A stretch of 58,592 nt of DNA from an uncultured Gemmiger sp. (GTDB lineage Bacteria; Bacillota; Clostridia; Oscillospirales; Ruminococcaceae). The position numbers and the translations under genes were made by a program. The stretch lies in NCBI GenBank assembly GCA_947631565.1, contig CANRLV010000007.1, positions 1 to 58,592 on the forward strand, in the 5' to 3' direction. Shown piece after piece: positions 31,724-38,985 of the stretch. Positions within the stretch are counted from its first letter, which is position 1, and each line of letters begins with the position of its first letter. The notes under the pieces were generated by a model. The model had not been told where the DNA came from. It saw only the letters and a program-made list of their open reading frames with translations, and did not search any database.

Positions 31724-33253
31724 TTACGCAAGATACTCCTGGCGGAGCCTTACACGGTCTATCTTGCCGTTGGCATTCAGCGGCAATTTGTCTACGCAAA
31801 TCACTTTACCGGGCAGCATATAATCCGGAACAAGATCGCGGATCTTGCTGTTTATTTCGCTGCGGCGAAATTCCTGCTCCAGGAAAAGAACGATCTTGCT
31901 GTTTTTATCATCGTACAGGCAGCAGCACATGGAGATCTCTTCGAGGGACGAGACCGCCGTCTCTATCTCACCAAGCTCTATACGGTGTCCGAGGTGCTTT
32001 ATCTGGAAATCCTTGCGCGACAGATAGATGATCTCGTGGCGCTCATTGTATTTTACCAGATCTCCGGTTCGATAGATCTTTTCCTGATATGCGGTTTGCA
32101 GCGGATTCTGTACAAAGGCCGCCGCGGTCCTCTCAGGGTCATTGTAATAGCCAGCCGCTAACGAGGTCCCACGCACACAGAGCTCGCCGATCTGCTCCGG
32201 CTCTGTGACCAGACGATTGTTTTCGTCCAGAACAAGGATCTCGGTGTTCCGCATGGGGCGGCCGATCGGAAGCGGTTCGTCGTCTGAGAATTCCCGATCC
32301 ACTTTATAAAAGGTACAGGCATCGGTTATTTCCGTAGGCCCGTAAAGATTCGCATACACAGCATCCGGCAGCCATGTCCGCCAAATGTTGAGCTGCTTGT
32401 TCGGCATGACTTCACCGCAGAAAAGAACGCGCTTCAGGTACCGGGATACATCCACATTCCGGAATGCCTTTAGCCCCGAGACCATGATCAGCGCGGAAGG
32501 GACCCAGAAGATCGTCGTTATCCTGTTGTCTACCAGAAATTGCAGCAGCTTGACCGGTTGGGAAAAGAGGCTTGCTGGTATGATATACAGCGCTGCGCCT
32601 GTTTTGACAGCCGAATAGATATCCAGTATCGAATTGTCAAAATAAAACGGCGCCTGATTGCCGAAGGAATCGTTCTCGGTAATGGAAAATTCGCTGGTCA
32701 CCCAATCTATGTAGTCTATAACGCTGCGATGGGTGATCGCCACGCCTTTCGGCGTTCCTGTGGAACCGGATGTAAACAAGACGTACAACAGGTCCGTATC
32801 AAGGATCCGGTCTGCATATTCTTTCGCCTTGTCATCACTGACAGCTTGGCTGGTCATCTCTTCAAAATAGAGGACCTTGCCCTGCGATGGGTACAGCGCC
32901 TTCAGGTCAGCAGTGCTTCCTTCAAGATCTTTTGTTGTTATAATGGCCGCCGGCTGTAAGGTTTGCAGTATCTTTTCAACTCTGGCATACGGCATATCGG
33001 TAGCGATTGGGCTGTAAAAGTTCCCGCTGTAGGCAATTCCCATGTACGCTGCCAGCATATCGGCAGATTTTTCCATATATACGGCCACCGGCAGCTTATG
33101 GCCTTGCAGCGCAGCATTGATTTCTTCTGCAATGGAAAGACCGGTACGCCGCAGTTCATCCCATGTATACTGTTTTTTCTCATCGACAAAAGCGATGCGA
33201 TCCGGGAAGCGTTTGGCTGTTGCCTCCAGCCACTGTACTACACTGTTTTGCAT
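31724..33253 (-). CDS. Amino-acid adenylating enzyme (DltA-like)
   Basis: A 509-residue AMP-forming enzyme, the length of DltA. Core motifs: LYVLFTSGSTGTPKGVAI (ATP loop), NLYGPTEITD, IYRTGDLVKY, GHRIELGEIE, and the catalytic lysine in LNANGKIDR near the C-terminus. It should activate an amino acid or other acid as adenylate and load it on the carrier protein encoded three genes later. AGGAAAGG precedes the ATG. D-alanine is the substrate of true DltA, but the pocket code was not resolved here, so the acid is open. Confidence 0.9.
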   Translation of the reverse strand: MQNSVVQWLEATAKRFPDRIAFVDEKKQYTWDELRRTGLSIAEEINAALQGHKLPVAVYMEKSADMLAAYMGIAYSGNFYSPIATDMPYARVEKILQTLQPAAIITTKDLEGSTADLKALYPSQGKVLYFEEMTSQAVSDDKAKEYADRILDTDLLYVLFTSGSTGTPKGVAITHRSVIDYIDWVTSEFSITENDSFGNQAPFYFDNSILDIYSAVKTGAALYIIPASLFSQPVKLLQFLVDNRITTIFWVPSALIMVSGLKAFRNVDVSRYLKRVLFCGEVMPNKQLNIWRTWLPDAVYANLYGPTEITDACTFYKVDREFSDDEPLPIGRPMRNTEILVLDENNRLVTEPEQIGELCVRGTSLAAGYYNDPERTAAAFVQNPLQTAYQEKIYRTGDLVKYNERHEIIYLSRKDFQIKHLGHRIELGEIETAVSSLEEISMCCCLYDDKNSKIVLFLEQEFRRSEINSKIRDLVPDYMLPGKVICVDKLPLNANGKIDRVRLRQEYLA

Positions 33254-33280
33254 TTTATTGCCTTTCCTTTCTGCAAATGC

Positions 33281-34777
33281 TTAAAATTGGCCATAGACAA
33301 AATATGTTTCGCCGAAATAAGCAAGCATAATCGTCAACCCGCATTCTATAAAAAAGCAGGTAAGTCCTGTCACTGTATTTAAATTGAAAATGGGGTAAAA
33401 GCCTTCTACCTTCTTTTTCCCGTTCTTTCGGGACTGTCGGCAGGCGATCATTGTCGCAGCAAACAAGACGGCATACGCAACGAAAGACCATATGTACGGC
33501 TGCGCCACACCGGCATTCCAGGAAAACATTCTTTTGAACATATAAAATGCCTGCCCAAGTGAATCGGACCGGAAAAATACCGAAACAAGGTTGAGCGTGA
33601 AATAGTTCGCAAGGATGTCGATCGCTATCAGCCACTCCGGTTTGCTCCTTATGAATTTTCTGTGTTTCGCCTTCATCCAAGTGGAATACGACCTGTGAAC
33701 GATCGATATGACACCCTGCAAAAGTCCCCACACAATAAATGTAAGCCCCGCGCCATGCCAAAGCCCGCTGAGAAAGAATGTTATGAGCATGGCTGCATAG
33801 GGTGGGATATTTATAAACCTTTCAAAATTATTCTTGGAAAATTTTGAAATGATATGATTCAATTTTGTCGCTGCCTTGTTGAATACATATTCATTCAGCC
33901 AAGAGGACAGCGAAATATGCCATCTGTCCCAGAATTCCGCAATATTGCGGGCCATGAAGGGCAGATTGAAATTGCGGGCGAGGTCGTAGCCAAACATCTT
34001 CGAGATGCCCACTGCCATATCGGAATAGCCGGAAAAATCAAAATACAGCTGCAGGAAATAGCTGAACACGGCCAGCCAGATCGTTGCCGTGCCATACGCG
34101 GCCGGCGCGTAGAATACATCATCTACAAAGACGGCCAGATGGTCGGCAAGAACGATTTTTTTAAACAGACCGAACACAAAGATCTGTACACCGACCGCAA
34201 GGCCATCAAGGGTGATCCTGCGGTCTTCTTTGAGCTGCGGCAAAAAATCCCGCGCGTTCACAATAGGGCCGCAGACCTGCTTGGGAAAGAAGGATAAAAA
34301 CAGAGCCATATCCAAAAGGCTTTGCTCGGCCTTCAGCTTTCCCCATGAAACATCCAGCACATAGCCGATAGCGGACAGCATATAAAACGAAATGCCCAAC
34401 GGCAGAATGATCTTGAGGTCAGACCACGTTTTCCCGGCCAGCATAAACGCTGTAGACATAAAAAAGTTCAGATATTTGAATACGCCCAAGACCGCAAGCA
34501 GAACCGTTACGGTAAACACCGTCAGCACATGCTTTGCTTTTCCTTGTGCGCGTTCAATACCTGAACCTGCAAAATAAGTTATCAAAATCACGCCCGTCAT
34601 GCACACGCAGTACCGTATATCGTACAGTGCCATGACAAGGTAACTAAATACCAGAAGGACAGTTTTAGCTAAAAGCCGTGATACCCCCCCCGGATTTCTA
34701 AAAACGCATTGGATCAAGGCAACTGCCGCGAGGAGCAATAGCGCGGCAGGATAGAACCAAATATCCACAAAAGACAT
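33281..34777 (-). CDS. MBOAT family membrane acyltransferase (DltB/AlgI-like)
   Basis: A 498-residue polytopic membrane protein with about ten to twelve helices. The MBOAT hallmark is the histidine in FFLSGLWHGAGLTF, and IAEFWDRWHISLSSWLNEYVF and FFPKQVCGPIVNARDF are typical of AlgI/DltB. It would hand an acyl group from the carrier protein across the membrane. It is the first gene of the cluster. A run of eight G (codons 29-32, P-G-G-V) near the 5' end is presently in frame; slippage would truncate the protein after about 35 residues. Confidence 0.93.
   Translation of the reverse strand: MSFVDIWFYPAALLLLAAVALIQCVFRNPGGVSRLLAKTVLLVFSYLVMALYDIRYCVCMTGVILITYFAGSGIERAQGKAKHVLTVFTVTVLLAVLGVFKYLNFFMSTAFMLAGKTWSDLKIILPLGISFYMLSAIGYVLDVSWGKLKAEQSLLDMALFLSFFPKQVCGPIVNARDFLPQLKEDRRITLDGLAVGVQIFVFGLFKKIVLADHLAVFVDDVFYAPAAYGTATIWLAVFSYFLQLYFDFSGYSDMAVGISKMFGYDLARNFNLPFMARNIAEFWDRWHISLSSWLNEYVFNKAATKLNHIISKFSKNNFERFINIPPYAAMLITFFLSGLWHGAGLTFIVWGLLQGVISIVHRSYSTWMKAKHRKFIRSKPEWLIAIDILANYFTLNLVSVFFRSDSLGQAFYMFKRMFSWNAGVAQPYIWSFVAYAVLFAATMIACRQSRKNGKKKVEGFYPIFNLNTVTGLTCFFIECGLTIMLAYFGETYFVYGQF
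34684..34691. repeat. Homopolymer of eight G (coding strand) in the MBOAT gene
   Basis: Eight C on the plus strand at codons 29-32 of the MBOAT gene, in the first tenth of the reading frame. Confidence 0.95.
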
Positions 34778-34908
34778 TCGCTTTCTCTCTTTTCCTCTTT
34801 ATCTGTTTTATCTGTACCGGATGTTTTGCCTCGCCGCAGCGAGCGCCCCTGTGCATTCCCGACCTGCGCGTTGACAGCACCACGAACGTTCCGCCATCGG
34901 CTTAATAT

Positions 34909-34937
34909 ATTATAAGCAAAACCGCATCCAAATGCAA
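34909..34937 (-). promoter_or_regulatory. Promoter of the Dlt-like acylation operon
   Basis: Minus strand TTGCAT (34937-34932), 17-base spacer, perfect TATAAT (34914-34909); leader about 130 bases. It lies directly behind ybaK. Confidence 0.78.
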
Positions 34938-34944
34938 CCCCTTT

Positions 34945-35433
34945 TTATGGCAGGTCCGGCCGCCAGCCCTTGGCCACGTCCACCCAGCCGGCGAAGCGGT
35001 CGCCTACCGCCGCCTGCAGCTCCGGCACGGTCAGGCGCACGGCGCTGGCCGCTGTGCCCGCCGCCGGATAGACGACATCGAACCGCTTGAGCGATTCGTC
35101 CAGCCAAACCGGCACGCCGGGGCGCAGTGCGAACGGGCAGACCCCGCCCATCGGGTGGCCGACGCGCGCGACGAGCTCCTCGGGCCGTATCATGACTGCC
35201 TTTTGGTGGAACTGCGCCTTGTAGCGTGCGTTGTCCACGCGGGCGTCGCCGGCCATGAGCACGAGCTGCGCCCCCTCCCCCGCCGCAAAGGCCATGCTCT
35301 TGGCGATGCGTGCCGGCTCACAGCCCAGATCGGCCGCCGCCAGCTCCACCGTGGCGCTGGACTGCGCGAACTCGATCACACGGTCGGCAAGGCCGCAGCC
35401 GGCCAGGTATTCTTTCACCGCTTCGATTGACAA
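34945..35433 (-). CDS. YbaK/EbsC family aminoacyl-tRNA deacylase
   Basis: A 162-residue editing-domain protein that hydrolyses mischarged tRNA such as Cys-tRNA(Pro). The conserved lysine is in IAKSMAF, and VGHPMGGVCPFAL is the family GxxxGGVxPxG-like block. Start codon appears to be TTG (35433) with GGGAAG upstream; no better ATG is near. It is the last of a run of minus-strand genes starting at the GH25 protein. Confidence 0.93.
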   Translation of the reverse strand: MSIEAVKEYLAGCGLADRVIEFAQSSATVELAAADLGCEPARIAKSMAFAAGEGAQLVLMAGDARVDNARYKAQFHQKAVMIRPEELVARVGHPMGGVCPFALRPGVPVWLDESLKRFDVVYPAAGTAASAVRLTVPELQAAVGDRFAGWVDVAKGWRPDLP

Positions 35434-35472
35434 TTCGTATACTTCCCTTCCCCATTTATTTTACAAAATGTA

Positions 35473-36015
35473 TTACCGCTTCCTGCCCAGCAGCACGGTA
35501 CGGATGTAGGCAAAGCAGGCGTCCTCGCCCTCGTCGCGCAGGATCTGCAGGCTGGTCTCGAGCTTTTGGCGCGTGTCGGGGTGGAGCACATAGTGGTCCT
35601 TGCCGTGCTCGTAGTACTGCCACGGGTGGGCGTCGGTATAACCGCTGCCCATATAGTTCTTGCTGGCGGCGATACGGTCACAGATCATCTCGGCCACATA
35701 CCTGTCGGGCATCTTCATGCCGGCAACGGTGCCGCCCTGCGCGGGGTCGTAGTCGATCCAATACTCAAAATGGTGCTTGTTGCGGCCCTTGTGGTGCAGC
35801 CAGGCGGCACTGTAGCCCTCGGCCAGGCGCTGCTCGTTGTTGGGGCTGTGGGTGCCGCCCTGCCAGTATCTGGCCCCGGCCAGGAACTCCACCGGCGCCA
35901 GCTTGCTCAGGTCATGGGTCAGGCCCTGCCAGTACAGCCCGCAGGCAAAGCAGTGCCGCCGCACCAGCACATAGTGGCGGTGGATGGTCTTGAAATGTTG
36001 GACAGGATGCCACAT
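35473..36015 (-). CDS. DUF5662 family protein (catalase-like, function unknown)
   Basis: A 180-residue histidine-rich protein: MWHPVQHFKTIHRHYVLVRRHCF, WQGLTHDLSKLAPVEF, AWLHHKGRNKHHFEYWIDY and MICDRIAASKNYMG. The many conserved histidines and aspartates suggest a metal site like an HD-type fold, which is inference. ATG 36015 follows GGAGG; the frame extends upstream without a signal. It begins 14 bases behind the polytopic membrane protein gene. Confidence 0.85.
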   Translation of the reverse strand: MWHPVQHFKTIHRHYVLVRRHCFACGLYWQGLTHDLSKLAPVEFLAGARYWQGGTHSPNNEQRLAEGYSAAWLHHKGRNKHHFEYWIDYDPAQGGTVAGMKMPDRYVAEMICDRIAASKNYMGSGYTDAHPWQYYEHGKDHYVLHPDTRQKLETSLQILRDEGEDACFAYIRTVLLGRKR

Positions 36016-36029
36016 GGGCACAGCCTCCG

Positions 36030-37343
36030 TCAATGGATGTGCGCGGGCCGCAGCGCCCGGAAAAGCGTTTTTGCCAGCAGGACCAGCAGCGCGCAGCTGA
36101 CCGGCACAAAGGCAAAATGCCACAGCATGGGGATGATGTGCGGGTGGGCCGCGCTGTGCGCCTTGGACAGCACCAGCCAACTGACCGGTGCCGCCAGGCT
36201 GAGCACCCAGACGCACAGCGGCGGCAAAAGTGTTTTGAGCGCAGCGCGGTCCCGCACAGCCAGCACCGCCGCCGTCAGCGCCAGTGCCGCCAGGCAGGTC
36301 ACGGCCAGGACCGGCAGGCGCACCGCAAAGTCGCCCAGCTGTAAAAGCGGCGCGGCATCGTCCAGCAGGTAGGTGCGCAGCACCTGCGGCACGGTGACGG
36401 CGGAAACGCTGTCATCGGTCAGGCTGTTGCGCAGCGCGACGATGGCGCGGATGTTCTCCAGGCTGGCGGCCCAGCCGCCGAAGAACAGCCGCCCCTGCAC
36501 GAGCCACACGCCCAGGGCCGCCGCCATGCCGCCCAGGCCGGCCAGTCCGGCGCCGACCATGCGCCCGACCCACATCCTGGCCGGCCGGCCGCCGCACAGG
36601 CAGCGTGCCCAGCAAAAAACAAGCGGTATCTCGCTCAAAACAAGGTAAACGCTGATGAACTCAAACCCGCACAGGCAGCGCAGCCATACCGCCGCAAAGG
36701 GCAGCGCGAAGGCCCACGGCGGCGTTTTGCCGCGGCGGGTCAGCGCGCAGAGCAGCGCCCCCGCCAGCGCCGGCAGCCACCACAGCCACAGGCACCAGTA
36801 CAGGTCCTTCATGCCGCGCTGCAGCCAGGGCGCCAGCAGCACGGCGGCCAGCCAGGCCAGTGCCGGGCCGACGCCCCACACGCCGGCCACAAAGCCGCAC
36901 AGGCACAGCGTCGCGGCATAGAACAGCGTGCTGTTGAGACCGTACAGGATGCGTTCCCGCGTCTCGCCGCCGGGCCAAAGCAGGCCCAGCGCCTTGTTGA
37001 GGATGCCAAAGGCCGTGCCCTGCAGCCCGCTCTGGTCCGGGTAGACGACAAAGGCGGCGGGGTCCTGCGCGGCATTTTCACGGAAGAGATAGCGGTTCTC
37101 GCTGGTTTCGCCGCTGATGCGGTAGCCGCCCATAAAGCCGCCCGGCGTCGTCTGCCCCTGCTGCATCTGCAGCATACGGCCAAACACCAGATCCTGTGAC
37201 TGATGGTCCCACATACCGGTCAGATAGGGATCGGCGTTGTGCCGCCACAGCGTGAGCAGCACGCCCGCGCCCAGCACCAATGCCGCCGCCAGCAGGCCCG
37301 CCAGTACCTTGTGGCGGGCGGCGGCCCGTCTCAGCGCTCCCAT
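36030..37343 (-). CDS. Polytopic membrane protein, glycosyltransferase-like
   Basis: A 437-residue integral membrane protein with about ten helices spread over its length and an outer loop after helix one (residues 40-120, with NADPYLTGMWDHQSQD). The layout resembles lipid-linked-sugar glycosyltransferases, but no family motif was firmly recognised. Its ATG lies inside the last codons of the beta-CASP nuclease gene (13-base overlap), so the two are co-transcribed. Confidence 0.75.
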   Translation of the reverse strand: MGALRRAAARHKVLAGLLAAALVLGAGVLLTLWRHNADPYLTGMWDHQSQDLVFGRMLQMQQGQTTPGGFMGGYRISGETSENRYLFRENAAQDPAAFVVYPDQSGLQGTAFGILNKALGLLWPGGETRERILYGLNSTLFYAATLCLCGFVAGVWGVGPALAWLAAVLLAPWLQRGMKDLYWCLWLWWLPALAGALLCALTRRGKTPPWAFALPFAAVWLRCLCGFEFISVYLVLSEIPLVFCWARCLCGGRPARMWVGRMVGAGLAGLGGMAAALGVWLVQGRLFFGGWAASLENIRAIVALRNSLTDDSVSAVTVPQVLRTYLLDDAAPLLQLGDFAVRLPVLAVTCLAALALTAAVLAVRDRAALKTLLPPLCVWVLSLAAPVSWLVLSKAHSAAHPHIIPMLWHFAFVPVSCALLVLLAKTLFRALRPAHIH

Positions 37344-38944
37344 TTGTCACACAGGGCGGTGATCTGGTCGGCGAATCTGGCCAGGTCCTTGTTGGCGCCG
37401 CCGCGGTTGTGCTCGATGACGGCAAGCAGGCGCTGCCCGGCGCTGCGCAGCCGTTCAAAGGTCTGATTGGCCCTTTGGGCCTTCTGGCTGCCCTCGCCTT
37501 TGTCACGGATGCGCTCGGTGTTGCCGGTCGCCAGGCAGGTCACCTGCCCGCCGGCCAGCTCGTACACGGCGCCGTTGTAGGGCGCCGCGGCCTTATGCCC
37601 CTGCTCCGTCAGGTGCTGCGCCCAGCCGGCGGCGACCTCGTCGTCGCCGTGGTTGACGAAGACGAAGGCGGGCCTTGGCGTGAAATGGTCGAGCCAGGCC
37701 TGCAGCCCGTCCCGGTCGGCGTGGCCGGACAGGCCGGTCATCTGGGCGATCTCGGCCCTGACGGCGATCTTCTCGCCGAAGAGCTTGACCTCCCTGGCGC
37801 CGTCCACGAGCTGCCGGCCCAGGCTGCCCACGGCCTGGTAGCCGACGAAGAGCACGGTGGAATCCGACCGCCAGAGGTTGTACTTGAGGTGGTGGCGGAT
37901 GCGCCCGCCCTCGCACATACCGGAGGCCGAGATGATGACCTTGGGCGTGGGGTCGGTGTTGAGCGCCATGGAATCCTGGCTGGTCTCGCACACGCGCAGG
38001 CCGGGGAACTGCAGCGGGTTCTCGCCCTTTTGCAGTATGGCCAAGGCCTCGTCGTCATAGCATTCGGCGTAGTTTTCGCGGAAGATGGTGGTCGATTTGT
38101 TGGCCAGCGGACTGTCGACATAGACCGGGAAATCCGCGTGCCCCCTGACAAGGCCCTCGGCCTTGATCTGGCGGATGAAATAGAGCAGCTCCTGCGTGCG
38201 GCCGACGGCAAAGCTCGGCACCACCACGTTGCCGCCGCGGTCCAGCGTGCGCTGGATGACGCCGGCCAGCACGGGCAGCGGGTCGGGCCGGGGGCCGTGA
38301 GTGCGGTCGCCGTAGGTGGATTCCATGACCACATAGTCCGCCCTGTCCAGACAGACGGGGTCGCGCAGCAGCGGGATGCCGGTATTGCCGATATCGCCCG
38401 AGAAGACCAGCGTCTCGGTGCGGCCGGCCTCGGTCACGCGCAGCGTGATGCTGGCGCTGCCCAGCAGGTGGCCGACGTCGGTAAAGCGCGCCTCGATGCC
38501 GGGGAAAAGCGGCAGCCAGGCGTCATAGCGGCAGGGGGTGAACTGGCGCATGACGGCGGCGGCGTCCTGCACAGTGTAGTCCGGCTCCACCAGCGGCGCG
38601 CCGCTGCGCTGGTTCTTGCGGTTGGCGTAGGCGGCGTCCTGCTCCTGGATGTGGGCGGAGTCGGCCAGCATGATGGCGCACAGGTCGGTGGTGGCCTCGG
38701 TGGCATAGATGGGCCCGCGGTACCCGTTTTTGTACAGGTACGGTACCCGCCCGGTGTGGTCGACGTGGGCGTGGGTGATGAGCAGCGCGTCGATGTCCGC
38801 CGGGGCGACGGGCAGGGGCGCGTTCTCGTACAGGTCCCTGCCCTGCTCCATGCCGAAATCGACGAGCAGCCTGCGCCCGGCGGCCTCGACCAGCGTGCAG
38901 CTGCCGGTCACCTCGCGCGCGGCGCCCAAAAAGGTCAGCTTCAT
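37331..38944 (-). CDS. Metallo-beta-lactamase fold / beta-CASP RNA nuclease
   Basis: A 537-residue zinc-dependent nuclease of the YSH1/CPSF-like bacterial group. THAHVDHTG gives ligands H58, H60, D62 and H63, VGHLLGSAS and FSGDIGNT give the next, and the beta-CASP part shows VMESTYGDR, PSFAVGRTQELL and SGMCEGGRIRHHL; SGHADRDGLQAW is the last zinc motif. It likely processes RNA in the cytoplasm. AAAGGAGG precedes the ATG. About 85 extra residues follow the usual C-terminus. Confidence 0.93.
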   Translation of the reverse strand: MKLTFLGAAREVTGSCTLVEAAGRRLLVDFGMEQGRDLYENAPLPVAPADIDALLITHAHVDHTGRVPYLYKNGYRGPIYATEATTDLCAIMLADSAHIQEQDAAYANRKNQRSGAPLVEPDYTVQDAAAVMRQFTPCRYDAWLPLFPGIEARFTDVGHLLGSASITLRVTEAGRTETLVFSGDIGNTGIPLLRDPVCLDRADYVVMESTYGDRTHGPRPDPLPVLAGVIQRTLDRGGNVVVPSFAVGRTQELLYFIRQIKAEGLVRGHADFPVYVDSPLANKSTTIFRENYAECYDDEALAILQKGENPLQFPGLRVCETSQDSMALNTDPTPKVIISASGMCEGGRIRHHLKYNLWRSDSTVLFVGYQAVGSLGRQLVDGAREVKLFGEKIAVRAEIAQMTGLSGHADRDGLQAWLDHFTPRPAFVFVNHGDDEVAAGWAQHLTEQGHKAAAPYNGAVYELAGGQVTCLATGNTERIRDKGEGSQKAQRANQTFERLRSAGQRLLAVIEHNRGGANKDLARFADQITALCDKWER

Positions 38945-38985
38945 CGGGGCAACCTCCTTTTATGTTTGGCGGTCCTGACGGGCCT

